Assembly (NCBI RefSeq): GCF_033958435.1
Contig: NC_134137.1
Span: forward strand, 252,200,501-252,264,500
From: Carettochelys insculpta
Lineage: Eukaryota; Chordata; Testudines; Carettochelyidae
Length of the DNA stretch: 64,000 nucleotides
Direction: 5' to 3'
In this document: positions 50,301 to 55,430 of the stretch, one piece after another
Layout of the letters: each line of letters starts with the position of its first letter
Position numbering within the stretch: the stretch's first letter is position 1
Notes under the pieces: model-generated
What the model was told of the DNA's origin: nothing
Databases searched by the model: none
Seen by the model: only the letters and a program-made list of their open reading frames with translations
Program-made: the position numbers and the translations under genes

Positions 50301-51236
50301 TCGAATACAGCTTAGCATAGCTATTGCTGCCATAGAAGTTGAAGATAACTTCCTTCTGTGGTTCAATCTCTGAGCGATCTACCCACCTTTGCTATTTTGG
50401 GAAACATGTTAGACTTGTGGAATGAAGACACTGCTATGACAGGCTTGATATCTTTGTCCAGGAAAATGCTTCTACTATGTCAATGGAATGGAAAAATGCA
50501 ATCCTGCCCATTTTGGGCCCAAAAGGCTATTCAGATTATTTTCTCTACGTGGTTCTGGAGAATAAGAATTATGGCCAATACTTCGCAAAGAGAGACCAAT
50601 GAAAGGAGCACTCAGCCTGCAGTCCTCCCGTTCTGTGAGCCATGATGCTCTGGCTCAATTTACAAGCAATCCCTAAAGAAGGACCCCTGCTTCCATGCCT
50701 TAAAAGCATCTGTTTTACTTCTGAACTATCAGTCACTCCTTGACAATAAAGTGTAACTAATAAAACATATTTAAGTAAAATGTCCAAGCATTATGGCTGA
50801 TAAGATTAAATGAACTCGAGAATGAGACAAATTAATGTTAATTGTCAAAAGGAATATGCAGGTTTAAAGTTTAGCAGCAGCAAGACAAAGAATAGTTTAG
50901 ACAATGACTACAGAACTGATTCTGAAAAGCATGTGAAAAATACAGCTGTGTATCTCAAGTTTGAAACCCAAGATGAAAGGTATTTTAGTAAATTCTTCAA
51001 AGCTGGTGTGTCACACAGTATCAACATCAACCTTGCACTCTCTGTCCCCATTTTTAAACCACAGAAGATGATACAGAATTATTTTCTATGGCATTTAGAA
51101 AATCAAATCATCATGATTTACCAAATGCTAGTTGATTCACTGTAGCCCACTACAGCATGACAACCCAATGCTTTGGCATGGGATTTTATCTCTTGTCTGA
51201 TTTCTGCCCACCATGCATCTCGTGTTTCTGGTTCAT
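8243..51236 (-). CDS. C2CD5: C2CD5 orthologue, C-terminal two thirds (17 exons, partial)
   Basis: Minus-strand host gene recognised from protein similarity along its whole visible length. Seventeen exons (51122-51236, 47093-47188, 44938-45129, 43917-44103, 42308-42472, 39372-39512, 33624-33687, 31682-31743, 29068-29166, 28538-28627, 27074-27164, 25537-25623, 15000-15050, 13949-14050, 12847-13037, 9177-9323, 8243-8374) total 2009 coding bases plus a TGA stop. Every junction has AG/GT dinucleotides and compatible phase, so no internal coding exon seems to be missing. Known of the family: C2CD5/CDP138 is a C2-domain protein that binds calcium and membrane lipids, is an Akt substrate, and takes part in insulin-stimulated GLUT4 vesicle delivery. 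The C2 domain and its phosphosite are encoded upstream of this window. The part seen here holds a paired-CxxC segment, two G-x-AVV-[GS]-Y modules, a Ser/acidic linker and the C-terminus. There are no internal stops, so the gene looks functional. Identity is from memory of the family, not from a search. Confidence 0.95.
8589..8614. repeat. (GA)n microsatellite
   Basis: About 13 GA units without interruption. Confidence 0.95.
8780..9060. mobile_element. hAT-like DNA transposon remnant
   Basis: Starts with CAGGGGTTGGCAAACTTTGG, typical of hAT terminal repeats. The interior is richer in GC than its surroundings. An internal inverted pair (acattttgtttacctg at 8837-8852 and caggtaaacaaaatgt at 9041-9056) suggests a foldback derivative. 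The right end is unclear. Confidence 0.6.
9177..9323 (-). CDS. C2CD5: C2CD5 exon 16 of 17 in window
   Basis: 147 bp, 49 codons, phase 0 at both ends. The acceptor is TTGTAG and the donor is GTAAAT. It encodes EGGVSGFLHAFIAEVFAMVR and HVAALGGNAVVSYIMKQCVF, ending MENPNKNQ. The helix followed by GGNAVVSY repeats the pattern seen in the exon at 51122-51236. Confidence 0.96.
11088..11438. mobile_element. GGCTGTGTCTAGACTAG-type MITE
   Basis: 351 bp with terminal inverted repeats ggctgtgtctagactagccc / ggggctagtctagacacagc and a TGG duplication on both sides (11085-11087 and 11439-11441). It carries the palindromic block taatgaagtgctg...cagcacttcatta found in several other elements here. The 3-bp duplication fits PIF/Harbinger-type MITEs (inference). 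Confidence 0.8.
11482..11917. mobile_element. GGCTATGTCTACAC-type MITE
   Basis: 436 bp, terminal repeats ggctatgtctacacttgccc / caagtgtagacatagtc, flanked by TAA on both sides (11479-11481, 11918-11920). Related internally to the neighbour at 11088 (same reading: attactaatgaagt, cagcacttcattaggc). Two relatives sit within 50 bp of each other. Confidence 0.82.
12847..13037 (-). CDS. C2CD5: C2CD5 exon 15 of 17 in window
   Basis: 191 bp. The acceptor is TTTTTAG and the donor is GTGAGC. It encodes ASLDKASPLAEGHLRHRS, the conserved block NSTVSVVKMTPLSFIPGAKI, and INMFFIRETTSLRE. Confidence 0.95.
13038..13948. other. C2CD5 intron, nothing recognised
   Basis: AT-rich. A short self-complementary run of TA/CA steps lies at 13629-13672. 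Confidence 0.5.
13949..14050 (-). CDS. C2CD5: C2CD5 exon 14 of 17 in window
   Basis: 102 bp. The acceptor is TTTTCAG and the donor is GTAGGC. It encodes TSVDYSSFADRCNSWIELIK and KAQTIRRGSIKT. RRGS fits the RRxS pattern of basophilic kinases such as PKA (inference). Confidence 0.93.
14051..14999. other. C2CD5 intron, nothing recognised
   Basis: No repeat family or ORF that I can support. Confidence 0.5.
15000..15050 (-). CDS. C2CD5: C2CD5 exon 13 of 17 in window (51-bp micro-exon)
   Basis: 51 bp. The acceptor is TTGCTAG and the donor is GTGAGT. Phase matches both neighbours: G + AA gives Glu at the start, and its last G joins CA to give Ala. It encodes VLENASSHTGIPAAQR. Its length is divisible by three, so it could be a cassette exon. 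Confidence 0.88.
15284..15503. mobile_element. Short palindromic MITE with four octamer motifs
   Basis: 220 bp. Its ends ggctgtgtctacactagcat / ttagtgcaaacatagct are inverted, and nearly the whole length is self-complementary. Imperfect 3-bp flanks GTT/GTC. ATGCAAAT occurs at 15322-15329 and 15399-15406, and its complement at 15436-15443 and 15458-15465. Confidence 0.75.
18901..18919. repeat. (AAT)n microsatellite
   Basis: Short run of AAT units. Confidence 0.85.
19151..19593. mobile_element. MITE with TAA target duplication
   Basis: 443 bp, ends ggctatgtctacacaagagg / cttctcatgtagacacagcc, perfect TAA on both sides (19148-19150, 19594-19596). The interior is rich in ttgtcaac/gtcgacag motifs, a subfamily shared with 30644-31065. 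Confidence 0.85.
19669..19760. mobile_element. Truncated MITE end
   Basis: Begins ggctatgtctacatgagaag followed by ctgtcgacagagg, an inverted match to the right end of the element at 19151-19593. The other end is missing or replaced by the element at 19830. Confidence 0.5.
19830..20537. mobile_element. CpG-rich compound MITE with repeated terminal boxes
   Basis: 708 bp flanked by AGT on both sides (19827-19829, 20538-20540). The ends are ggctacgtctacacgtgcac and gtgcacgtgtagacgcagct. The cgtctacacg box, or its complement, recurs at about 19909, 19994, 20338 and 20468. cttcgaa/ttcgatgttg motifs are plentiful. The unusually high CpG content suggests a young insertion. The middle (about 20030-20310) is GC-rich non-terminal sequence with a short ORF that I do not recognise. 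Confidence 0.75.
21175..21466. mobile_element. hAT/Charlie-like short element
   Basis: Ends attcttaaact / agtttaagaaat. The interior (ctatgttctgtggaacactg, aaccagatacaatgttacta) matches the complement of 59377-59689, so the two are copies of one family of about 300 bp. Confidence 0.75.
21670..22094. mobile_element. Foldback MITE
   Basis: 425 bp. Ends ggccgtgtctacactagccc / ggggctagacagacacggcc. The two halves are near-complementary along their full length, with the centre near 21880. Each arm contains the smaller palindromes taatgaagcgctgaa...ttcagcgcttcatta and cgaaatggccatg. Flanks are TTT/TTC. Confidence 0.85.
23343..23530 (-). mobile_element. CR1 LINE 3' end fragment
   Basis: On the minus strand it ends tttgaggtcccttgaggtca then tttctatga, matching the conserved 3' end of CR1 elements (GACCTC...GAGGTCCCTTCCA...CTATGA). 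Old and diverged; about 190 bp. Confidence 0.7.
25537..25623 (-). CDS. C2CD5: C2CD5 exon 12 of 17 in window
   Basis: 87 bp. The acceptor is GTTGAAG and the donor is GTTGGT, which is weak. It encodes STDNEEQLQFPLELCSDPLV and SQPFSPAK. It is followed by a 10.5-kb intron, the longest complete one in the window. The weak donor could allow exon skipping or alternative use. Confidence 0.9.
25624..27073. other. C2CD5 intron
   Basis: Contains a TA/TTA-rich microsatellite at 25969-26018 and a CAT run near 26740. Nothing else recognised. Confidence 0.5.
25969..26018. repeat. AT-rich microsatellite
   Basis: Imperfect ATT/TATA units. Confidence 0.85.
27074..27164 (-). CDS. C2CD5: C2CD5 exon 11 of 17 in window
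   Basis: 91 bp. The acceptor is TTGCAG and the donor is GTAAAC. It encodes VTVTAVAITFDKNQALQTSK and VPAAEKTLQR, plus one base of an Ala codon finished by the next exon. Confidence 0.93.
27613..27924. mobile_element. Inverted-repeat DNA element, TTGAACCTCTCTAG family, copy 1
   Basis: About 312 bp. Ends ttgaacctctctagtccagc / acaagaaggttcaac. Its complement aligns almost end to end with 44549-44868 (shared ctctcatcc, ggtgtggcca, aatgtcttctaagag, ggcaaattctctc). I do not know its superfamily for certain. Confidence 0.75.
28347..28370. repeat. (GA)n microsatellite
   Basis: Twelve GA units. Confidence 0.95.
28538..28627 (-). CDS. C2CD5: C2CD5 exon 10 of 17 in window
   Basis: 90 bp, 30 codons, phase 0 at both ends. 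The acceptor is CAACAG and the donor is GTAACT. It encodes SLYFKLRSMIPCCLCHVNFT, with a CCLC cluster, then VALPEDEVIQ. Confidence 0.93.
28628..29067. other. C2CD5 intron, nothing recognised
   Basis: 440 bp, AT-rich. Confidence 0.5.
29068..29166 (-). CDS. C2CD5: C2CD5 exon 9 of 17 in window
   Basis: 99 bp, 33 codons, phase 0 at both ends. The acceptor is CTTCAG and the donor is GTAAGA. It encodes MFTSVRVSRLSNINLTNQTL and FNDLCENLLK. Confidence 0.94.
30272..30527. repeat. Three tandem copies of a GC-rich motif of about 75 bp
   Basis: Copies at 30272-30345, 30370-30442 and 30454-30527. Shared core: cctgtcagtca, gactgcccactgcgaagggg, ctctagcagttaaag and cacgggtg; the third copy is more diverged. 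Spacers differ in length. It is followed at once by TATAAAA (30530-30536). Confidence 0.85.
30530..30536 (+). promoter_or_regulatory. TATAAAA box after the GC-rich triplicated repeat
   Basis: TATAAAA three bases after the third repeat copy, the arrangement of upstream repeats plus TATA box seen in LTR or satellite promoters. Activity is unknown and the context is ambiguous. Confidence 0.3.
30644..31065. mobile_element. MITE, gtcgacag subfamily
   Basis: 422 bp. Ends ggctacggttacactatcaa / gctatagtgtaactgtagcc, inverted. The interior is rich in tgtcaacaaaac and tctgtcgacag, as in 19151-19593. Flanks TGT/TAT imperfect. Confidence 0.78.
31682..31743 (-). CDS. C2CD5: C2CD5 exon 8 of 17 in window
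   Basis: 62 bp. The acceptor is TAACAG and the donor is GTAAAG. Two bases complete Gly, then FYSCNTEIMPGINNWTSDIQ; it ends on a full codon. Confidence 0.92.
31744..33623. other. C2CD5 intron, mostly unrecognised
   Basis: At 32450-32540 a gttaaccagttaacatccct end resembles a hAT terminal repeat fragment. An A/T-only run (aaat/aatt units) is at 33521-33593. Confidence 0.45.
33624..33687 (-). CDS. C2CD5: C2CD5 exon 7 of 17 in window
   Basis: 64 bp. The acceptor is TTTCAG and the donor is GTAGAG. It encodes IDDTDAMEDVHSLLTDVPPP plus one base of a Gly codon. Acidic and proline-rich, it continues the linker of the previous exon. Confidence 0.92.
34268..34367 (+). mobile_element. Penelope-like 3' tail with a short inverted tail piece
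   Basis: The plus-strand part gaggaagtaggtccacaaaa followed by gtctttaaggtgccaacga resembles the tails at 53045, 53786 and 63315 (gaagtgggtctgtcccac...ttagtctttaaagtgctac). Immediately left, ttatttgggcataagc is the complement of the usual agcttatgcccaaataa tail block, so the two pieces are joined in inverted orientation. Confidence 0.6.
34499..34765. repeat. Inverted repeat at the DIRS 3' end
   Basis: acctgttccgtaactggtgt followed by tcttcgagatgtgttgctc at 34499-34545 is mirrored by its complement at about 34719-34765 (gagcaacacatctcgaagaa, then gccagttacagaacaggt). Arms about 46 bp, loop about 170 bp. A further copy of the cttcttcgagtgattgctca motif follows at about 34778. Confidence 0.85.
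34760..35890 (-). pseudogene. DIRS tyrosine recombinase, degenerate
   Basis: The N-terminal part (35887-35564) has EYLCSNPVREVLLNSRKPSS, AAYVAKWKRFSIW and SLFSIKVHLAAISACHS, the core-binding region of DIRS recombinases. After a stop, 35586-35401 has PFPAWDLNLVLSELTGVPFE and LLFLSYKTGFWW, the start of the catalytic domain. The end (35020-34754) has LIEDICRMANWSSVHMFMVH, with the tryptophan-tyrosine end typical of the family. Frames shift between these blocks; it is not functional. Confidence 0.82.
35890..36440 (-). pseudogene. DIRS RT N-terminal remnant
   Basis: Reads LLRQEIQFLLQWGMIDVVPR (end of the frame at 36436-35969), then in other frames GVLFLVFLNPQ and GLRPIMEAP, the linker and first motif of DIRS RT. 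Instead of continuing into the RT palm, the sequence passes directly into the recombinase near 35890. Confidence 0.7.
36470..38730 (-). pseudogene. DIRS gag-like ORF1, degenerate
   Basis: The N-terminal part (38726-38190) has a Cys/His cluster DCLTCLGEGHQGDCCAICHS followed by FKPRTLKDRARRL, typical of DIRS Gag. Repetitive Pro/Gly/Ala-rich sequence with many frame changes follows. The C-terminal part near 36797-36540 (VYGRKIYSMADLPLCIADQQ in one frame) resembles the RKVY block of the copy at 1549-3779. Confidence 0.68.
39372..39512 (-). CDS. C2CD5: C2CD5 exon 6 of 17 in window (Ser/acidic linker)
   Basis: 141 bp, 47 codons. The acceptor is ATTCAG and the donor is GTAATA. It encodes EEIIGSPFPEPRQRSRLLRS, then SQSESSDEV and KKDAFVLE. 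This low-complexity Arg/Ser then acidic stretch looks like a flexible phosphorylated linker; R-S-Q-S fits an RxxS kinase site (inference). Confidence 0.94.
39513..42307. other. C2CD5 intron, mostly unrecognised
   Basis: One hAT-like fragment at 39729; the rest shows no family I know. Confidence 0.5.
39729..39913. mobile_element. hAT-like short element
   Basis: Begins cagtgctccctgtaagctga and ends agtgggaaccttgct, a CAGTG..CACTG-like pair with a GC-richer interior (ggtgcacatctgcacatgcc). Target duplication not clear. Confidence 0.5.
42308..42472 (-). CDS. C2CD5: C2CD5 exon 5 of 17 in window
   Basis: 165 bp, 55 whole codons. The acceptor is TTTAAAG and the donor is GTAAGT. It encodes SATGVYLTALPTPGGIQIAG, the heptad-like helix QHISHMQKKINDTIAKNKEL and YEINPP. 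Confidence 0.95.
42473..43916. other. C2CD5 intron with an old MITE
   Basis: Contains the diverged element at 42981; the rest unrecognised. Confidence 0.5.
42981..43421. mobile_element. Diverged MITE of the GGCTRTGTCTAC group
   Basis: Begins ggctgtagctacattatctt. The interior repeats tttcaaaata, and a ttg flanks both ends (42978-42980, 43422-43424). The right end is weakly complementary, so the boundaries are tentative. Confidence 0.45.
43917..44103 (-). CDS. C2CD5: C2CD5 exon 4 of 17 in window
   Basis: 187 bp. The acceptor is CAACAG and the donor is GTAAGT. It encodes LCRLKKKAQAEANAT, the conserved block EVHTQLMNKLKLKGMNALFG, then ITVGENMLMGLA. It ends on a full codon. Confidence 0.95.
44104..44937. 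other. C2CD5 intron with inverted-repeat element
   Basis: Holds the element at 44549-44868. Confidence 0.6.
44549..44868. mobile_element. Inverted-repeat DNA element, TTGAACCTCTCTAG family, copy 2
   Basis: About 320 bp with ends ggttcaacctccctaaacca / agaggagagaggttcaat. The opposite-strand match to 27613-27924 is almost full length. Confidence 0.75.
44938..45129 (-). CDS. C2CD5: C2CD5 exon 3 of 17 in window (paired CxxC)
   Basis: 192 bp. The acceptor is CTTCTAG and the donor is GTATCT. It encodes a segment with two CxxC pairs, CGFC and CYNC, about 22 residues apart (CGFCHIPYDE, then LTYCYNCRKQK), followed by VLFTTIDLP and GKGCLIQA. The spacing would suit a four-cysteine zinc ribbon; metal binding is inferred. 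Confidence 0.94.
45130..47092. other. C2CD5 intron with half a MITE
   Basis: Holds the fragment at 45919-46129; nothing else recognised. Confidence 0.5.
45919..46129. mobile_element. Half of a foldback MITE
   Basis: Right half (gtcctttcgaaaaggacccc, gctaatgaggcgctgaatgt, agtgtagacatagcc) as in 21670 and 61975, with the left arm missing and a cgaaaagga-type centre. Confidence 0.7.
47093..47188 (-). CDS. C2CD5: C2CD5 exon 2 of 17 in window
   Basis: 96 bp. The acceptor is TTTATAG and the donor is GTTGTC, a weak match to GTRAGT. It completes the split Cys codon, encodes EEVCILSASGTAAVLNPRF and a LEQR end, and leaves a split Arg codon completed by the next exon. Confidence 0.9.
48944..49060. mobile_element. 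Short MITE (about 117 bp)
   Basis: Ends ggctaagtcttttctatgaa / cccctagtatagacctagcc; self-complementary. Sister to 49591-49705. Confidence 0.65.
49591..49705. mobile_element. Short MITE (about 115 bp), sister copy
   Basis: Ends ggtaggtcttcactagagaa / ttccctagtatagacttacc, with the same tgattttagttatgcaaatg-type centre as 48944-49060. Confidence 0.65.
51122..51236 (-). CDS. C2CD5: C2CD5 exon 1 of 17 in window
   Basis: 115 bp. The acceptor is CTTTCAG and the donor is GTAAAT. It begins with two bases completing an Asp codon and encodes EPETRDAWWAEIRQE, then KALGCHAVVGYSESTSI, leaving a split Cys codon. The HAVVGY end matches the GNAVVSY motif near the C-terminus (exon 9177-9323), suggesting a repeated YbjQ-like module. 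Confidence 0.93.
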
Positions 51237-52372
51237 CTGAAAGACAAAGCATAAATCAGTTCACTATTCTGTAGCACACCAGTGTGATTAATATTTGAAC
51301 GATCTATGAAATGCTGTTTTAAATTCTTAATTTTTTTTTGTAACAGACTTGCAACCCTAACTTTCCACTCCTTACCTCTTCTCCCTTTCCCAATTAGCAC
51401 ACAGTATTTGTCCATTATGATGTTTATTGAACAAAATCCAACATGGCTCTGTTTATTTCCTTATTAATTACCAGTGGCAACAGCATTTGTTAGATTAGTT
51501 GCACTTTCATTGTTCACCCTGCAGCAGCAGAAACCAAAATGTTGTAGGCTCTGCTCCAAATGCTACCCACTTAACGATCACATTTTTAAATTAACAAGAG
51601 TTGAAGGGTTGTTAATTGGCATAAAGTGATGTTGATTTTTAGTATCTTCATCTTTAATACAGAGCTGCAGTGTGTGAAAACAAATTACTTATTTCATCTT
51701 GCTGCAGATTTATAATCTCTTTTGAACACGTCTCCATATTAAAGAGTAGGTCACAGGCCACCATAAAGCTTTGAGATCCACATCTCACCTGCATTTTCAA
51801 TACTTCTGACCTAAGGAAAGTAAGGAAAGTGTATATGTTTTAAACTCTTATTTCTCAAAAACTATTTATTTAGCATCCATGCCTTATCAACCAACTTAAT
51901 TTTATTATCTACATGGTAATGTCAAAGAATGTAAAAAATAACGTCAATGCTTCCTGAATACTTTTTACATTAGGCATTCAAATGCAGTAATAAATGCTAC
52001 CAAAACATTTTCTGAGTAACACTCATTTATTTTAAATAGCAAAAAGATTAATTTTTAAACAATGACTCTAATCCTGCAAACCCCACCACCTGTTTCATCA
52101 ATAGTTCTGGTGCGGGTTCTGCCACACTGGTCCCTGTTCTTTCAAGAGTGCATTGCTATATCTGCAGCACCTATAATTTAAAGTTATCAAAAATTTAAAC
52201 AAGATTAATAAACCACTAATACTTAGATGCTATGCAAGGATCTGCTTCAAGGTGGATTAAATCCAAAATTCTATCTGCAAAATATGTTTTATTTGAAAAT
52301 ATATTTCAGCTTTTGTTTTAGAACTGGATTTCTGCAGATCTAAAATATAAACTAACAATTATGCTTTCTATA

Positions 52373-52645
52373 CAGGGTGACCAACCACCCAGTACTGGGT
52401 GGGACAGTCCCATAACTGGGATGCCAAAAAGGCGTCCCCACTTATTTTTTAAAAAGGGAAGAAATGTCCATATTTAGGTCCTCGGGGGATGGGGGCAGAA
52501 GTGCCCATGGCCACCGCTTCCCTGGGGCTCCGGGCCAGCCAGGAGCACTAGCTCCCCAGGGCTTGGTGCAGCCAGCAGGAGCCACCCCTCCCCGCCACAA
52601 TATCCCCCTGTCCCAAATACAGGACAGGGAGACACGGTCATCCTA
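52373..52645. mobile_element. GC-rich DNA transposon remnant, CAGGGTGACCA type
   Basis: Starts cagggtgaccaaccacccag and ends gacacggtcatccta, inverted. Interior has gggacagtcccataactggg and ctgtcccaaatacaggacag. The flanking bases are TA-rich. Confidence 0.55.
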
Positions 52646-53302
52646 CTTCTATAGATAAATAAGCCTCAAAAGATGTTGGGGGTGGTGGAGGAATACAGTG
52701 TATTTTGTTGTGGTTTACATTGTGCTTCAACTATACCTGACTTTAACATTTGCATCCATAGTATTGTAACAACAGTCTGTATAAGCTTCCTCACAGGAAA
52801 GAAAGATGTTAAACAGCAAAAAATTAACTACAGAAAAATCTTACAGTGAAGCGCGTGTGTGTGTAAAATAAATACATATTCACACACACGAATTTCAGTC
52901 TTCAGAGGAATTCACTGCAGTGAGAATTGCAGTGAGAACTGCAGTTTATGCACTGAAGGAATTTGTTACTTTCACTGACTTAATGATAAACCAAATGTCA
53001 TTATAGCTAGCTTACTATGAGCCGGTTACACTGTGTTTAATAATCAAAACAAAAAAGCAGTCAAGTAGCACTTGAAAGACTAACAAAGTAATTTATCAGG
53101 TGAGCTTTAGTGGGACAGACCCACTTCTTCAGACCATAGCCATACCAGAACAAACTCAACATTTAAGGCACGGAGAACCAAAAACAGTAATCAAGGAGGA
53201 CAAATCAGAAAAAAATGATCAAGGTGAGCAAATCAGAGAGTAAAGGGGTAGAAGGCCGGGGGCGGAAGAAGGTCAAGAATTATATAAGTCAAGTACGCAA
53301 AC

Positions 53303-53367
53303 GAGCCCCTATAGTGACTAAACTTTTCTGTTAGTCTATAAGGTGCCACAGAGCCCCTATAGTGACT
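53303..53367. repeat. 31-bp tail micro-insertion flanked by 17-bp direct repeats
   Basis: gagcccctatagtgact occurs at 53303-53319 and again at 53351-53367. Between them, 53320-53350 contains gttagtctataaggtgccac, a second Penelope-type tail. This has the form of a target-site duplication around a severely truncated insertion. Confidence 0.8.
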
Positions 53368-53408
53368 CAGAAAATTCCCATCCCAGTTGAAACCACGTGT
53401 TAATGTGC

Positions 53409-53618
53409 CTAATTTGAATATAAAGGCAACTCAGCTGTCTCCCTTTGAATAGTGGTGCGAAAATTTTTCTTCAATAACACGCAAACTCTTAAGTCATTAA
53501 CAGAATGGCCCACTCCATTAAAATGTTGACTAACTGGTTTGTGGATCTGGAGTGTTTTTATGTCTGTTTTGTGCCCATTAACTCTTTGTCTAAGGGAGTT
53601 AGACGTCACCTTGATCAT
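53409..53618 (-). pseudogene. GIY-YIG endonuclease fragment of a Penelope-like element
   Basis: 69 codons: TSNSLRQRVNGHKTDI, then PVSQHFNGVGHSVNDLRVCV and ETAELPLYSN. The LRQRxNGH and HFNxxGHSxxDLRV blocks are typical of the C-terminal GIY-YIG nuclease of Penelope-like reverse transcriptases. The GIY-YIG core motif and the whole RT are missing; the first four residues come from the junction with the inverted tail. Confidence 0.82.
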
Positions 53619-54419
53619 TTTTTTCTGATTTGTCCTCCTTGATTACCGTTTTTGGTTCTCCGTGCCTTAAATATTGAGTCTGTTCTGGTCTGGCTATGGT
53701 CTGAAGAAGTGGGTCTGTCCCACGAAAGCTCACCTGATAAATTACTTTGTTAGTCTTTAAAGTGCTACTTGACTGCTTTTTTGTTGTGATAGTATATAGA
53801 CTAGCACAGCTCCCTCTCTGTGTTTAATAATGAAAGCCATGCACTGTGCTTCTGCTCTTAACAACTGTAAAAAAGAATAAACTGGTTAAACACTTTCAGA
53901 AACATCAATGTAAGCTTTTTATGGTCTCACTAGTGGGAACATGAGGTCATTATTAAAAGCTATTTTGACTGCCTGCTTGAATACAGAAAACCTGGTCCAC
54001 ACTGTGGATCTGTACTCAAACCCTTATTAAGGTCCCATGCTTTTCACCTATCAGAAACTGGAAAATTTACAAAGATAGTCCTTTCAAATTTTAGGGAGAG
54101 TGCTACAAACGCCAGCTAAAGGGGATGCAGATGGCATATTCTGAAGGATACCCTCCCTAACTCGCTCTGACCTGAGAGATATTCTAGTGATGCAGGTGTC
54201 AAAGAAAGTAAAATCGTAGGAGGGACCCCTCTACCCAAATCCAATCCAGACAAATAATTCAATTATTAACGTATATGTCTAATGCATAACTAAGTTTACT
54301 AATGTTGTAGTTATGAGACGATCCCAGTGCAACCACAGCGCTTACAATAGCTACTCACTATACTTTCTGAACATTTAGAGTGGGCAACAGGTATCTAGCT
54401 ACATTTACAGGACTGAAGA

Positions 54420-55430
54420 ACCCCCAGACTATGGTCTGAAGTCAGCCCCCATGCTTGGGGCTCCCCACCCCAGCAACCAGCTTGTGCCAGGTGCCAGGTG
54501 AGGCACCCCAACCCTAACGGAATGGATTAGGCAAGCCGGGGCCAGATGTGGCCCACCCACTCTGGTGGTGGGGACAGGAAGCAGTGGCGCTTCTGCCACC
54601 TCTCCTGCTCCACCTCCCACATCTGGGGGAACGGCAGCTCGTGGCTCCCCGGAGACGTTTTTCTCCCTGCCTCTCCCAAGCACTCACAGCACTCCCACTG
54701 CTCTAATTAGCCAGAATTCAGGCCAGTCAGCAACAGGAAGGCAGGGCCTGCGAGAGACAGGGGAAGAGCCTCTCTAGGGAGTGTTTCTTCACTGCCATTC
54801 CTCCAGCTGGGAGAGGGGGCAGCAGCAGCAAAGCGTGGAGGTAAGCGTCCCCCATCGTCACGCAGACTCACCAACTCCCAAGCCGACTCCTGCCCAGACT
54901 TATACTCAGCTTGTTCCTGTACCCTCCCTCCCATCCAGACCTTCACACCTGCCCGTTCCTGCTCCTTCCCTCCCAACCAAACCACCACTCTCAGTCTGCT
55001 CCTGCACCTTCCCTCCTGGCCAGACCCCCTCCTCCAATCCACTCCTGATCCCCCCCACACTGCTGCCTCCAGCCCACTTATCAACCTTAATTCCCACTGA
55101 AATCCCCAAACCCTAGGCAATGCCTGCACCCTCCCTCCTGCCCAGATCTCACACCTGCTCCTTGGCAACTCCCTCCCACACAACGAATCCTAAACCCCCC
55201 CATTTTTGGTCCCACCCTCGGCTCCCAGAAGAGCTAATCTGACCTGGGGAACCCCTTCTCCACTCCCCTGTCTGTGATGCTGGAGCATGAAGGGAGTGAA
55301 GTCTCTCAGTGAGGGGCAATATTAGTGAGGATTTGGGGGGGGGGGGGCTGCTTCTCACTTTTATATGGCTCCCAACTGATTTTTTCTGTGGGTCAGTGAC
55401 CCCCAACCCAAAAAGGTTCCCCAACCTTGA
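54420..55430. repeat. GC-rich repeat-like block
   Basis: Much higher GC than the surrounding intron. It ends in ccaaaaaggttccccaacct, resembling a hAT-type end (aggttggggaacc). The left end and family are uncertain. A G-run is at 55335-55347. Confidence 0.4.
55335..55347. repeat. G(13) homopolymer
   Basis: Run of 13 G on the plus strand. Confidence 0.9.

Larger units (their letters stand above)
47189..51121. other. C2CD5 intron with small MITE cluster
   Basis: MITEs at 48944-49060 and 49591-49705 with related pieces between; remaining sequence unrecognised. Confidence 0.5.
53045..53786 (-). mobile_element. Penelope-like element, 5' truncated, with inverted tail at its 5' side
   Basis: Minus-strand copy: a GIY-YIG endonuclease fragment, a 3' region, and a tail ending ttagtctttcaagtgctact then tgactgc. 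At its 5' side (53606-53786) lies an inverted copy of the same tail. The arms 53045-53226 and 53606-53786 are complementary over about 180 bp. Penelope-like elements often have such rearranged terminal copies and truncations. Confidence 0.82.

Noticed and set aside
54429..55183. Long overlapping ORFs on both strands in GC-rich DNA
   Set aside because: Open in several frames because of GC content and low complexity; no family resemblance, and the block looks like a repeat.
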